From Paratinospora sagittata (Eukaryota > Streptophyta > Magnoliopsida > Ranunculales > Menispermaceae), in contig CM069594.1 in NCBI GenBank assembly GCA_035771175.1, forward strand, positions 12,462,620-12,526,619: DNA of 64,000 nucleotides, written 5' to 3'. The notes beneath the pieces are model-generated. The model did not search any database. It was given only the letters and a program-made list of their open reading frames with translations, and had not been told where the DNA came from. Shown in pieces: positions 1 to 13,075 of the stretch. The translations under genes were made by a program, and so were the position numbers. Numbering within the stretch: the stretch's first letter is position 1; each line of letters starts with the position of its first letter.

Positions 1-70
1 TGTATTAACTTTACCAACAATAAGAGCAATAGAGAAGTGTGTTAATGAGATTGCCCTTTTTAGGACTTAC

Positions 71-3000
71 CACATCAACCTGCATATCAGAGAGCACTGA
101 CCTCAATTGTGTTGCGACAAAGGCTTCTGGCACAGGATGAACTCCCTGGCAATAAAAGAAAATGTTTCAAACGGGTATGAAAATAATTGCAAACAAACTG
201 AATAAAAAGACAGGTAGCAATGCATACTTTTGTCTCTGATCTATTTGAACTTAATATCAGTATAAATAAAAAATGCATACTATTCAGCAACACCAACTGT
301 TTTATAAATGGCAATAGTATGATTCATGGAGCATGTTTATCATAACTCTTTCTAGACTTCTTCAGAAGTGTTCCTAAGGTCTACAGCAACACTTGGAAAT
401 AAACATTAGAGTCAGATAATACATAGATTGGCACATATTCAAGTATATGCAGCATAGAAAAAACCGATCTAATCCCAAATCTAAGGGATTAGATATAAGA
501 AATATGTTCCAACACTAATTTGTACCTAGAACCAATTCCTTCAATTATTCAAATATATTACTATCTCTCTCTCACATCATATGGGAGGGTTACATCTAGC
601 ATTTCCTAAGATTAGATCCTTGAGTTGTCTTTAATTAATTTGCACCTAATACCACTTCATGTGATAAGGTTCTAAAATTCAAAAATTGTACACACTTACA
701 CTCATACCAAGGATTACTAAACGGTACCTACCAATTCTAGATTTTGGAGTCTACTTATCTCTCCCATCTTAACTGAGGCATGTTAAAAATGGATATGTGG
801 AAACATTAAAAGATATAATAGAAGTGAACATATTTGAAAAATGGTAGGAGTAGCATCAATTGAAGATTAAATGAGAGATAACAAATTAAGGTGGTTTTGG
901 ACGAATACAACGGAGACCTTTAGATGTTCCACTTAGGAAGAATAACCTATTAACAATCTATGATAAGGATAGAGGTAGAGGAAGATCTAAAATAACATTG
1001 TCAAAAAAATATTAAAAAAGATTTGAACTTCTTGTAATTTAAATGTCGACCTAGCCTTTGATAGAGTGGAGAGTGCTGACCTAAGTGGTTTTCCACTTAG
1101 AATCTTTCTATGTGTTTTGATGCTAATAAACAATAGAACTATCGCTACTAATGATTGAATTAAGTATGTTTCAGCACCAAAGATCAAGTTTAAGGCCAAT
1201 ACAAGATTCAAATACGTTCAAGTCCAATTAAGCGGATCAAATGAAGACTAAATCAAAGTTTGGACGTATCAAGATGAAGAAAAGAGAATGAGAGCCTACC
1301 TTCATGTTCTTATACTTAGGTTGTAAGCCCATTTGCACCTATATTGTTCCAGTATTCTTTAAAATTCATGCATGCATTAAATTTTCTTTAAAAATGATTT
1401 TCAAGTATTCAAACATGTTTGGTTATGTTTTTAAACTATTTCAAACTTGTTTGAATCATATATGATTAGTTTTGTCAAAATCACACATCCATTAGTTATT
1501 TCAAAAACTCATTTACTTAAGTTTCTGAAAGTCCACTTGTTTTTTAACCTAGACTTCAAATCCTTGTTTGAAGTTTTTCAAAGGGTTTTAATCATCAAAC
1601 TCTATGTATTTCAATCATATTTTGATGCTCAAACAAGTCTATAAAGTTAGAATTTCGAAAAATCGGGAGTTATTCAAAAATCATCCAGTCGACTGGATTG
1701 AGCAAAAACTCGTTTGTGCTTCTGAAACATATTTCTATATGCCAGTACAGTTTGGGGGTTTCTGGAACAATTTTAAGGAATGCGTTCCCGTTAAGAGAAA
1801 TGAGTTTCTGACTATTGGAACGCGATTTCAACGTTTCAAAATTCAAATTTTGAATCCCCAATGGCCATGTTTTTGTGTCTAACGGCTAGAACTTGTGTCT
1901 AAAATTTTCCTAACCATTTTAAACACAAGAAAGACACATAAGAGAGGGATTTGAGTGATTTCACGTTTTCTACTCCTTTTCTCCATTTTTCAAGTTTCAA
2001 AATCAAAATGAGTTGATTCAAAAGAGTTTTTAAAGTTTTCAATGTGCGCATCATTCTAAAGCTTCATCAAACTATTCTCGAGCAATCTTTGATGCAAGTG
2101 AGGTAAAATTGATTGTAAGGTCTCTTCAATCTTCGAGCTTAATGTTTTACATCTTGTATTGATTGATTTGTATCTCTTAAGCTTCATTGTAATTGTTCTA
2201 CTTGTGTAGAACAAAAACTTATTATTTTCTCTCTTTAGTTTGTTTCTTTAGTTTGATTCTAGTTGAAACAAACTAAGTTAAGTGATTGTGAATCACTTGT
2301 AATTCCAAGATTGAAATCAAGTTTCTAGTTTCACCCTTTATCTTGAAAAGGGTTTGTAGGTTCATCGTTAGCCCAGAAAATGATAGGTTTGCCTTGAACC
2401 TATAAAAAGACATTTGTAATGGTTTGATTTACACCTTTGAAGTGAATCCGAGATAATGGAATTCTAAAGAAGGTTTCTCTAGGCGTGAATGTAGAAAAAG
2501 GTTTTTCAAACCACGTAAAAATTTTTGTGTCTTCCCATTTAAATTTTGCATATTACTATTGTACATAATCTATTTGAACAAATACTGAGACCAATTAAAG
2601 AATACCATAAAACAGATTTAAAATTGATTTAATTGGCCAAAACACCCAATTCACCCCTCCCCCTCTTGGGAGAGGATTCATGTTGCCGACCTCATGTAGT
2701 TGGGAAGAGGCGTAGTTAAGTTTATCTCTTCCATCAAGTCATTAGTAATAAAATATGTTACGCAATTATTTCATGATAATACAGAAAAAATTTGTAGGTA
2801 CTGCTGCAAGTTTTTTTTATCTTTTTTTTTTTTTTATGATCTGAAAGCAGAAAGTGAATTCTGTCACTGATGATTAATAATGTCATACTTGTTTTAGACT
2901 CGAATTGACTTCAAATCAAGCAGACTTGCGACTTTTTGGTCCCGTTTCTAAGATTTTCACAACTTGAAAAACTGAAAAACCAATCAAATTACATTCCCCA

Positions 3001-3407
3001 GCCTATCAATGCAGTTCCAGATTGCTTTAGCAGTGTTTTAAAAAAAAAATCAGAATGGATGGTTGCAATTCCAAGGATGAGTTCTGACTCTTAGAGTTAC
3101 TATACAAGTGCTCAGTACCAGAAATTCTTGAATCAAAAGGGAAGATGAAGAAAACGGAAACCTGAACTCCAAGAGTGTTCTGAGCAGTAACGGCAGTGAT
3201 GACGGTGGAGCAGTAAGCACCGAGCGCCGCAGAGGCTTTGAGGTCGGCTTGAATTCCGGCGCCCGAGCCGGAGTCAGAACCGGCGACGGTGAGGACATGT
3301 GGGATTTTGTGAGGAGAAGAACAGCACATTGGCATGAGGGAAGCTGCCTGACTTCTACTAACGCTGCGAGTAGGGATTGTGAGCGGATTACGGGGATTTT
3401 GAATCAT
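71..3407 (-). CDS. TH1: 5' part of TH1-type bifunctional HMP-P kinase / thiamine-phosphate synthase gene (2 exons, gene continues off the left edge)
   Basis: Exon 1 (3407-3162, 82 codons) starts at the ATG at 3407 and ends at a GT donor (3161-3160). Exon 2 (145-71, 25 codons) follows an AG acceptor (147-146) and ends at a GTAAG donor at 70. Both introns are phase 0. After a Ser/Arg-rich N-terminus of about 35 residues that could be a plastid transit peptide, the protein shows [20 protein letters not shown], the glycine-rich substrate-binding motif of hydroxymethylpyrimidine phosphate kinases, then [15 protein letters not shown] and, in exon 2, [12 protein letters not shown]. These are typical of plant TH1, which phosphorylates HMP-P and joins it to the thiazole unit in thiamine synthesis. 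The remaining kinase part and the thiamine-phosphate synthase domain lie outside. The first intron is about 3.0 kb and swollen by retroelements. A Mutator-like element begins 18 bp upstream of the ATG, so most of the original 5' leader and promoter is displaced. Confidence 0.9.
780..2730 (+). mobile_element. Non-LTR retrotransposon (LINE) 3' remnant in TH1 intron 1, split by an LTR
   Basis: Translating 845-1070 gives a decayed version of the C-terminal end of plant non-LTR reverse transcriptases: a run like MRDNKLRWF followed, after stops, by the GRGRP-like and DLAFDRVE segments. The reading resumes after the LTR at about 2675 with IHVADLM and a stop. The fragment is antisense to TH1 and has several stops and frameshifts, so it is dead. 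The exact ends are not visible. Confidence 0.6.
1074..2669 (+). mobile_element. Copia-type solo LTR (B-like) nested in the LINE remnant
   Basis: It begins TGCTGACCTAAGTGG and matches the start of LTR B at 42091 (TGTTGGCCTAAGTGG and the nearby TGTTTTGATGCTAA). It ends near the AATTCACCCCTCC...CTCTTGG motif that closes LTRs A and B. GAGAG lies on both sides (1069-1073 and 2670-2674). Removing the LTR and one GAGAG joins the LINE reading frame without a shift, which supports a 5-bp target duplication. The last ~9 bases seen at the end of LTR B (up to ACA) are absent or altered here. If the end is instead at 2680, the flanks do not match. Confidence 0.65.
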
Positions 3408-3424
3408 AGAAGGAAAAAAAAAAA

Positions 3425-3463
3425 GGGAAATTTGACAAAATAGCAGGTTGAAATTTTAAAAAC
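3425..3463. repeat. Left terminal inverted repeat of the MULE
   Basis: A 39-base end. Bases 1-14 match the right end at 13 of 14 positions, then there is a variable spacer of 9 bases, then 16 of 16 bases (TTGAAATTTTAAAAAC) match. GGGAAATTTG at the very end is a common start of plant MULE termini. Confidence 0.75.
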
Positions 3464-4463
3464 TATGTAGCACCTCCCTTATTTTCTTTATCAATAACTA
3501 TTTTAAACATATAAATACCTTTATTTTAAATAATACAATAATCAATTGGTAAATTAATCAAATATTATTCATTTTTCATCTTCTTCTCATTTAAGTTATT
3601 TTCAACAACCTATGGTTATATATCATTTAAAAGAAACAATAAAGTTACAGTATTTAGCCATTATTATCCTAAATCCTTTTTTTTTTCTCATTTCTAAAAT
3701 TTTTTTTTCAATTACAAAAGTTGTCTAAAAATTATTATTTCATGCAAAGATGAATATTTTTGACATTTTTGAAATCTATAATAAAGGTAAGTGGTTAAAT
3801 TACATGTTACCTCAAAGATATGTTATGAATATAATCTATGAAATTAACTAAGTAAATATATAACATTATAGTTTATTTTATTTTATTTCTATTATGAATC
3901 TGTTGATGCAACCGATATCTCAACGCCTATTTGATATATCATTATGTTGATGGTATATCAAACATATCAACAAATATTAATCGGTATTATTTAATCGCAG
4001 TCTATCTAGATATGCCTTAAATATATTTAAACGAGTATTTTTGATATTTTTGAAATTAGTAATGAAAGTAAGTGGTTGAATTACATTTTACATCAAAGAT
4101 ATGTTATGCATTTAATCTACGAGATTGATTAAACAAATATATGACATTATGATTTATTTTGCCCTCTTTTTGTTATACATCTGCTCGAACAGTCGATATC
4201 TCAATGTTTGTTTGATATATCAATCTACTATCACGTTGAAAATATATCAAACATATCAACGAATATCAACCAATAGTATTTGTATATAGTCTATCTCGAT
4301 ATGTCTTAAAATATGTTTGTACGGGTAAATTATATGGTACCTTGGGCATATTTAATCTATGAAATTAACTAAACAAATATATGACATTATGATTTATATT
4401 GTCCTCTTTCTATTATGCATCTTCTTATGCATTCGATAGTTCAACATTTGTTTGATATATCAA

Positions 4464-7305
4464 TGTCACGGCCCACTATACGTGACGTCATGACCGGCAC
4501 AGAAACTTTCGGGTATACCCTCTGTTGGTACGCCCGGCGTCCCGTCAGCCTAAAACACATATACGAATCTCCAAAATCAAATACAGTACAATCATAAAAC
4601 ATCCATCTAAAATGATCATAAATGAAATAAAATATTACATCTCCAAGTTACCAAATATAAAATTTCAAAGTTTACAAAATACTACAACCCAACACATCCC
4701 AACTATGTGTTAATTATACATATACTAGGTGTTATCGTGTACATAATTATCAAATTACAAAATTAAATGTACAACACCTACATGAAACAAAAACAAGAGA
4801 CGTTACGCAGTCAAGCCTTCTCTTTCCCTTTTCTATCAGATCCTAAAAGAAGAAGGTGAGGTGTGAGCTACAGCCCGCTCAGTGAATGTCATTTACAAGT
4901 GGCATATACGTGCATTTAATAAAAACATGATAAGATCATAAATCATTAAAATATCATGATGACGAAATAGATTACATACATGCTAACATAATGGATCAAG
5001 TCATACATAAGATGATGCATAACATTTGCAATCATACTCATGCAATCCTAACACCTCCTGAGTACGGGGGTTCAAGGCTGGTGCGCTACAACAGTACCTG
5101 AACACACACACAATACTCGTATCCTAATAGGATTTTTGGGGTTGTGCAGCATGTAAGATTAGCCTAAACTAACTTACCCATACACAAGCCATAAAACCCT
5201 TTGTCAGGTACACAACTGGGATCGCCGCTAGACTTACGAGAATTCCCAAAAAAAAAGAAATTCCAACTAGGAGCCTCAACCCAAATTGTCATCCCAATGA
5301 ATTATGCTCAAATGTATTTCATGGAATATTAAAACATGCATACCATTATACATAAGCATTTAAAACATTTCTATACTATAATGTCACATATAAATAATCC
5401 AAAAGTAAAAGAACACTCACTCTTGATTGGCTAAGTCTAGCCAATCCAATCACCAAAACTCTCCAATTGACTAAACGGGTTCAAGATCAATCACAAGACC
5501 TGGAAATAACATGGTTCACACAACTGAAAATCAGTCATAAAGTGTGTCAAAACCCCATGTTCAAACCCAATCTAAAGTCAATTAGATTCTAAATTGATTA
5601 CCCCCTTGAGCCAATTTCCATATTGCCCAACTTGATCATTTAGACTCAATTAAACTAAGATTGACCTAAATTGAATGTAATAGGGTGATCCCATGATCCA
5701 ACCACTAATATACATGACATTCAATTATAATTAGGGTCAATTAGACTATACATCAAGTCAATTTCATCAATTGACTAAGTCTTGGTGAAAATCCTCAATT
5801 AGGTCAATATAAAACATAAGATCAAAATGAACCAAGTCATATCAATTTAAGATAGGTTCTAACATTTTAAACTCATGATTCTACTCGATTTGGGTCCAAT
5901 TAAACAATCCCCAAGTCAATTTCATAAATTGACTTGCTTTGGGTGAAAAGTCTCAATTTGGGCAAAATTCCCAAATTACATGCAAAATTGCCAAAGTACA
6001 AAAAAAATGTCAATACTTAGCCTAGATCAAAATTAGTCAACCTTAGGGTGTCCATTATGAGAACCCACTGAATTCAATCATCAAACAACCCTAATCATGT
6101 TCAATTAGACCTACATTGCATAATTTTTCATATTTTATATCAAGAGCATCAAAAGCCCCAAATCTGTAAATTTTCATACATAGGCCATATTGCCAATTTT
6201 ACACTAGGCCACCATGTTCAGCCATGAACTTTACTGATCTTGCAACATGAAATCATCCACAATGGCCACTAGGTCAACATAGTTGACATGCAAAGATTTT
6301 GAAAAAGTCTAAGGTCAATAGGTCATTTGAACTAAACCCTTCAAATTTCTTGCTAGAAATTGGGGGTTTCACCATTAATGTATTCCTAACACTCTCTAAT
6401 CACACATATGTGACATGCAAGACTCAACTCCAACTTTGGTTTTCCACCCATCCAAGGTTCATCACAATGCATGCATCAAAGTGAAACCCTCATGCTCAAA
6501 ATAAAGCTATCATGCAACTAATAGAGAGATTCAAGGAAGAAATGGAGGAAAATGCAAACCTTAGGTGTTCTTGAGCAAGAAACCACAAAACCCTAATTTT
6601 TCCTCTCCTTTCTCTCCTCCAGCACTTCTCTCCTCTTTCTCAAGCGCAACATGTGCAAATGAGCTGAAAAAACCGAGTCAATAGCCTATATAGAAGTGTT
6701 TGGGCCCACAACTAAAAGTTGCCAAAAACTGTTAAAAAATCAGTTTTCCTGTTGCAATACTTTCACTTAGATAGTCAATTGCATGCACACTACTCACCAA
6801 TTTAACATCTGAACCGTTCCAAAGTTTCATAAGTCTGTTACCAACATTCTGGTAAACTTTCAACTCAATCAACGGTGGGATTACGAGATCCAAAAATCTA
6901 TGAAACAGTGATTGGAGTCCTATAACTCCCAGTAGGTAACTCTGATCAAGATCTTCACCGTTCATAATGAATATCTATCAGAAAAGAATGATCTGACAAA
7001 ATTTCAGCTCAATGCGACGATAGATCTAGGAGATCAAACCATTGACGTAATTTGTAACAGAAATTTCTTCCTTCTTGGAGCGAGCTCCACTGGATCCAAA
7101 ACACCGTTTTAGACATGTTTTGACGTCGAACGGGTCTCCCATGGTTCCGAAACTTCATGCGCACTCTCTATGACCTAAAACCATGCAAAGACACTCGAAC
7201 TTACGTGCTTCGAGCATCAAAATACATATACACATACATATACGAATATGTATACGGATACACTATGGGTCAAAATGACGTCATCTAAAGGCACGGGTGC
7301 TACAA
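4464..7305 (-). mobile_element. Solo LTR C1 (Ty3/gypsy type), reverse orientation
   Basis: On the plus strand it begins TGTCACGGCCCACTATACG, the reverse complement of the conserved C-family LTR end (GTGCCGGTCATGACGTCA...GTGACA). It ends GGTGCTACA, matching TGTAGCACC as the start. ATCAA precedes it (4459-4463) and recurs at 7306-7310 with at most one slipped base. The flanks join into one unit of the tandem array, giving an empty site. About 2.84 kb, with no internal element sequence. The family label rests on the copy at 27814-36280. Confidence 0.85.
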
Positions 7306-8206
7306 ATCAATTGTCACGTTGAAAATATATCAAATATATCAACGAATATCAATCAGTATTATTTATATATAGTCAATTTAAATTTGAATATAAATTAAAT
7401 TTATTTAAACTAATATTTTTTATGTTTTTAGAATCAATAATGACGATAAGTGATTAAATTGCATGCTATTTCAAATATATGTTATAGATCTAATCTATGA
7501 GGTTTACTAAGTAATTAATATACAACGCTATGGTTTATTTTATCCTAATTTTGTTATGCATCTGTTTATGCAATCAATATCTTGACGAATATTTGATATA
7601 TATGTCTTCTATCACATTAATAGTATATCAAATATATCAATGAATATTAACATGTACCATTTAATTACAGTCTATCTAAATATCTCTTAAATCTGTTTGA
7701 ACGAGTACTTTTGATTGTTTTAAAATCAATAATGAAGATAAGTAGTTAAATTACATGTTACCTCAATGATATGTCATCCATATAATCTATGAGATTAACT
7801 GAGCAAATATATTATATTATGGTTTATTTTGCTATATATGCATCTTTTCGTTGCATCTTTTCGTATAGTTGATATCTCAACAGATATTTGATATATCAAT
7901 CTTCTATTACGTTGATAGTATATCGAACATATCAACATGTACTATTTAATTATGGTCTATCTAAATATCTCTTAAACATGTTTGAACGAGTACTTTTGAT
8001 TGTTTAAAATCAATAATGAAGATAAGTGGTTAAATTAAATGTTACCTCAATGATATGCCATGCATCTAATCTATGAGATTAACTGAGCAAATGTATTATA
8101 TTATGGTTTATTTTGCTCTCTTTCAACAACATATGCATTTGTTCGTGCAGTTGATATCTCAACAGATATTTGATATATCAATCTTCTATTACGTTGATAG
8201 TATATT

Positions 8207-11200
8207 TGTTAACCTATATGGTTCATTCTTAGTACATTCCTAAAGTATACTTGATGAAGTATATTTTGATGATCACAAACAAAGTATTTTTCGGTGCTAA
8301 CGAACGTTTTTCAAGAACTTATCTCTGCACCAAAGAAAAAGCAAAATGCCAAGGAACGACTCGATCAAGGAACTCAAAGCTTACATCCAACGATCAAACT
8401 CGTTTCAACTAACGGACTTCAACGATCATATCATGATTTCAAGATCACTTCTCTCGGACGTTTCGATCAAGCTTCAAGACACATCTCTCGATCAACATTC
8501 AAGTCATTCAAGTCCGAATTACTTTTATGCAAGATCTCATAATGAAGAGTTGGATTTAACGGTTATGAGAAAAAAGAAATACACAAAGTATTTAAGGTAT
8601 ATCTTTCTCTAATTGTTATTGCTCAAAATGCTTTTCAAAACCATGCATATATCATTTTCATATGTTTTCTAAATTTGCGTGTTTTGGTGTCTTAACTATA
8701 TTTCAAGAAATTTAATACTATATATTTAATTTGAAATATACCAAGTTTTTATTCGCATTTATTGAATATTTTATCGCGAGTCAAAACGGTTTTCAAAGAG
8801 TCTTTCAGGAAGCTAATGAAATAGCAGCACTCTCCTGAACTTGTTAAGTCAGAACGCTGATAGGTCATTAGGACGCTAATAACGCTCAAGGTTGAAATGA
8901 ACTGACTAATCATAACATTTACTTGTATAGTAGCGGTCTTATATATTAGTCAACCTCTAAAGTTGTCAGGAAGCTGACTCAGCATCAGCTCACTGTAAGA
9001 TCTTTTAAAAGTTTTTCAAAAAATGTTTCTTTGAGGACGTTGATGGTTATAAGTTAATTAAACTATCAGGACGCTTTCTGGATAGGAGAGCCCTCACCTT
9101 TGAAAATCAACTGAATAACTTTCAGGATGCTGATTGTCCTTCAGCGTGCTTTTAAATGTCTTAACTTGTAGAACGCTTACATAGTAGTAGCGCCCTCATG
9201 TTATGTTTTTATCTAGAAGGACGTTCACGTAATGTAACGCCTTTATATTTTGTTTTATGTTTTAAAAGCAGGACGCTTACTCGGATAGTAGCGACCTCAT
9301 GCACTTAATAGTTTTAAAACATAGCAGAACGCTAACTTTGCATTAGCGCCCTTAAGGTTTAAGTCGTCTAAAGTCATAAGTAAGTCAGGACGCTTACGAG
9401 TTAGTAGCGCCTTCACTTAAGTGTTCAGCATGACACTTATATGTAGTAAGCGCCCTCAAGGAACAAAACGACAAAGTTGATATTATGCGTTAGGACACTG
9501 ATTACAGAATCAGGACGCTAATTCAATTACTGTCACTGTTCGAATGCGTACACTACGTTAGTTTACTTTTTCAGAATAGACACTTGCACAAAGTCCTTTT
9601 CAGACTTATCAGAGACCCTTTCTGATACATGAAAGAAGTTCTTCTAAAGCTTTCCTTTTTCATGAAATCTAAAAACAACCAGAATGTTAGTGAAAATTGT
9701 AGTTGCTATTTTCATATAACATTCCAGCCGTTGTGTAAAAACGTTCACATCATTTGAACTTCAAATGTCTAACGACTATGTCCCACTAAGTCTATAAATA
9801 CCAACACTTAAGAGCAAACAACTTGCCAATCACTTTATGTTGTGCCAATACTTTTGAAAGTTAGTCTGAGTCAAAATGAATTTCATTTTCTAATCTTTCA
9901 AAGTATTTTCATTGATACCTATGCAATTTCGATATTGAGTTTCAAATATATTTCTATCTTTGAAAATTTATTTTTATATTGGTATCAACTCAAATTCTCA
10001 GCACTGATTCACATTTGGTATCATTCTTGCTGATGATAGAATTTGAGAAATAGTTCAAAATATACAGTTGTACTTGATTTTATATTTAAGTATTCTATTG
10101 AACTATATCAGTAGTAGCATTAAACTACTGATCATTGAACCAGACGTTTTCATACTTATACTTTATATTTACTTTGAAAAGTGTCTGTGTCTTTGATTTA
10201 CACCAGTCCTTAGTTTTATACGTTAATGTTTTATTGGTATTATATTGTTTTTGAAGAAGCTCTAATTTTTATATCATATCATTCATGCTTTTCGAAACTG
10301 CACTTGAGCAATACCAAAGATTGAAAGGTAAATGACTGAAGGTGTATTTCAACTTAGCATTACGTACTTCACATTTCATATCTTTGTAATGCTATGTACT
10401 GTGCTTAATGTAAAGTGTTCTACTGTGTTAGAACCACCCAACATCTTAGTGTTGTAATGCAGGTGTGTTTCTGGATCGAAACAACCAGGACAAGTGAAGG
10501 TAGTTCACTTGATGATTTCAGGATTGAAATAAGGTAGGTTATGATTTCAGGATTGAACTTTAAAAGAAAAACTAGTTCATCCTCATCCAGTAAAAGGGTA
10601 GGTGTGTCCTTAACCTTAAAAAGATAGGTTATCTCCAACCCTTTAAAAGAGAAACCGGTTCGTCCTCATCCCGTAAAAGGATAGGTGCGTCCTCAACTTG
10701 TAAGAGGTTAGGTTATCTTTTAACCTATAAAAGAGAAACAGTTGTTTCTTATCCTGCAAAAAGATCATGGTTCTTCCTTAGCCAGCAAAAGGAACATGAG
10801 TTTCTCCTCATCCCGAAAAAATGAAATATGATTCTTCCTTAGCCAGTAAAAGAAACATTGGTTTCTCCTCATCCAGAAAAAAGAAAATTTGGTTCTTCCT
10901 TAGCTAGTAAAAAGAACATGGGTTTTCTCCTAATCCCGGAAAAAGGAAAATGATTCATCCTTAGCCCATGAAAGGATAGGTTTGCCTTTAACCTGTAAAA
11001 GGGCAGTTGTAACGGTTTGGTTCTCACTCGTAAGAGAATCAGTTAGTGGATTGAGTAAATCCTAATCGGGAGATTAGGTAGTGGACTTAGGTTTGGCCGA
11101 ACCACTATAAATCTGTGTGTCAAACGTTTGCATTTTAGTCTGTGTTCAAATTTGTATCATGTTCCAATTAATTTATGTAAATCACTTAAGTTATTGGAAG

Positions 11201-11256
11201 ACCTTTTTAAAATTGACCATTGCACCCAATTCACCCCCCTCTTGGGTGGACCAACA
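8207..11256 (+). mobile_element. Solo LTR A1 (copia-type, 3.05 kb)
   Basis: It runs from TGTTAACC to CACCCCCCTCTTGGGTGGACCAACA in its last bases, with the target duplication ATATT on both sides (8202-8206 and 11257-11261). It matches the second copy at 42505-45165 along its length. A likely promoter TATA box, TATAAATA, lies at 9793-9800 and is conserved in the other copy. From 8810 to 9540 it holds many diverged copies of (A)GGACGCT and AGCGCCCTCA. From 10490 to 11000 it has repeated TTAGCCCGTAAAAGG-like words. No gag or pol is present, so it is a recombined solo LTR. The copia assignment is from resemblance of its 3' end to LTR B. Confidence 0.88.
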
Positions 11257-12229
11257 ATATTAAACATATTAACAAATATTAACATATACTATTTAATTAT
11301 AGTCTATCTAAATATCTTTTAAATCTGTTTGAACGAGTACTTTTGATTGTTTTAAAATCAATAATGAAGATAAGTGGTTAAATTACATGTTATCTCAATG
11401 ATATGTTATGCATATAATCTATGAGATTGATTGAGCAAATATATTATATTATGGTTTATTTTGCTCTTTTTCAACAACATATGCATATGTTCGTGCAGTT
11501 GATATCGCAACAGATATTTGATATATCAATCTTTTACTACGTTGATAGTATATCAAACATATTAACAAATATTAACGTGTACTATTTAATTACAGTCTAT
11601 CTAAATATCTCTTAAGTATGTTTGAACGAGTACTTTTGATTGTTTTAAAATCAATAATGAAGATAAGTGGTTAAATTAAATGTTACCTCAATGATATATC
11701 ATGCATCTAATCTATGAGATTGGCTGAGCACATATATTATATTATGGTTTATTTTGCTATATATGCATCTTTTCGTGCCGTTGATATCTCAACAAATATT
11801 TGATATATCAATCTTCTATTTTGTTGATAGTATATCAAGCATATTAACAAATATTAACATGTACTATTTAATTACAGTCTATCTAAATATCTCTTAAATC
11901 TGTTTGAACAAGTACTTTTGATTGTTGTAAAATCAATAATGAAGATAAGTAGTTAAATTAAATGTTATCTCAATGATATGTCATGCATCTAATCTATGAG
12001 ATTGACTTTGCAAATATATTATATTATGGTTTATTTTGCTCTATTTCAACAATATATGCATCTGTTCATGCAGTTGACATCTCAACAGATATGTGATATA
12101 TCAATTTTCTATCACGTTGATAGTATATTAAACATAGTAACGAATATCAACATGTACTATTTAATTACGGTCTATTTAAAAGTAAATATATCTTAACTCT
12201 ATTTAAATGAATATTTTTTAGCAGGAACT

Positions 12230-13075
12230 GTGACGACCTTTGTCCAACATAGAGGAGAATGGGTCAGCAAAGGGGTGGATAAATATTATTTGTCTGCAAA
12301 ACCTGCTGAAATACTAATGTTACCAATGAATTGCACTTTCAAGAAGCTTGTAGAAATTGTTCGTGCATTTTTTAGATTGGATATTAATTTGCATCGTATC
12401 GTGTTGACATATGGACACAAGACATCATGGGGAACAATTATGTTTAACATTCGCAATGATATGGACGTGCAAGTATTCATCAGATTTAACCAGTCAAGTC
12501 TTTCAATAACTCCCTTATGTGTGAACATTGAGGGTGCCCCTTACGAATCTCCGAATCCATATGTTGATGGGTGCTTAGAATCTAAATCTAGATGTTTAGC
12601 AAGCAATAGACCATTTCCTAAATGCGAGACTCAAGGCACCCCAAGTCATTTTGAGGCTCTCAACCTTATCAATTATGTATATCAAAATACACCATTGGGC
12701 ACCACGCTAACTGATGAAATCTCTTTTGTTTCAACTATACCTTCATGTGCTGAATTTGTTGTGGACAACGCACAACGTATTAAAGAGGGTGACGATGACT
12801 TTGAAATATCTGTTGAATCTAATGATGACAAGGTTGGAGAAACCATACGATTCAATCCTCATGGTCAAGGAGATGATGCACCTATGTTTGTTAGTAGAGG
12901 TAGTACGAAGGGTGGGTTTAGCATTGGATCAAGTTCATCCATTGAGACAATAGAAAAATATATGATGTTCAACAGTAAGAAAGAATTACGAAAACACATT
13001 TGCATATATGCCATGAGAAATAATTTTGAGCTTAAGGTTGATCGATCATCAACAACATTGTTTATAGTAGTATGT
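12230..13075 (+). pseudogene. MULE transposase, N-terminal part (truncated)
   Basis: This 282-codon stretch has no stop. It starts within a GTG-ACG context just after TTTTTTAGCAG, a good splice acceptor, so the true initiator Met may lie in an upstream exon hidden in the repeat array. The first ~100 residues (GEWVSKGVDKYYLS ... IRNDMDVQVFIRF) form the PB1-like N-terminal region found in many plant MULE transposases. An acidic linker follows. The end (MMFNSKKELRKHICIYAMR ... LFIVVC) is the beginning of the MuDR zinc-binding DNA-binding domain. It is cut there by element D, and the rest of that domain and most of the DDE domain are missing. The gene resumes at 21883. Confidence 0.82.

Larger units (their letters stand above)
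3745..12215 (+). repeat. MULE left-arm tandem array, ~9 copies of a ~281-293-bp unit
   Basis: A landmark such as AAGTGGTTAAATTACATG recurs at about 3791, 4072, 7450, 7742, 8026, 11374, 11667 and 11949, with a damaged copy near 4320. After subtracting the two solo LTRs the spacing is 281-293 bases. Each unit also carries TTTGATATATCAAT and GTTGATAGTATATCAA-like words. Solo LTRs C1 and A1 both landed inside units. The array stops just upstream of the transposase ORF. No coding capacity is evident; the short ORFs in it are periodic artefacts. Confidence 0.85.

Noticed and set aside
8810..9540. CRISPR-like array from the regular GGACGCT repeats
   Set aside because: Units are irregular, diverged and inside a plant LTR; there are no true spacers and the context is eukaryotic.
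12286..12528. Minus-strand ORF of 80 codons
   Set aside because: Antisense shadow of the MULE transposase N-terminus.
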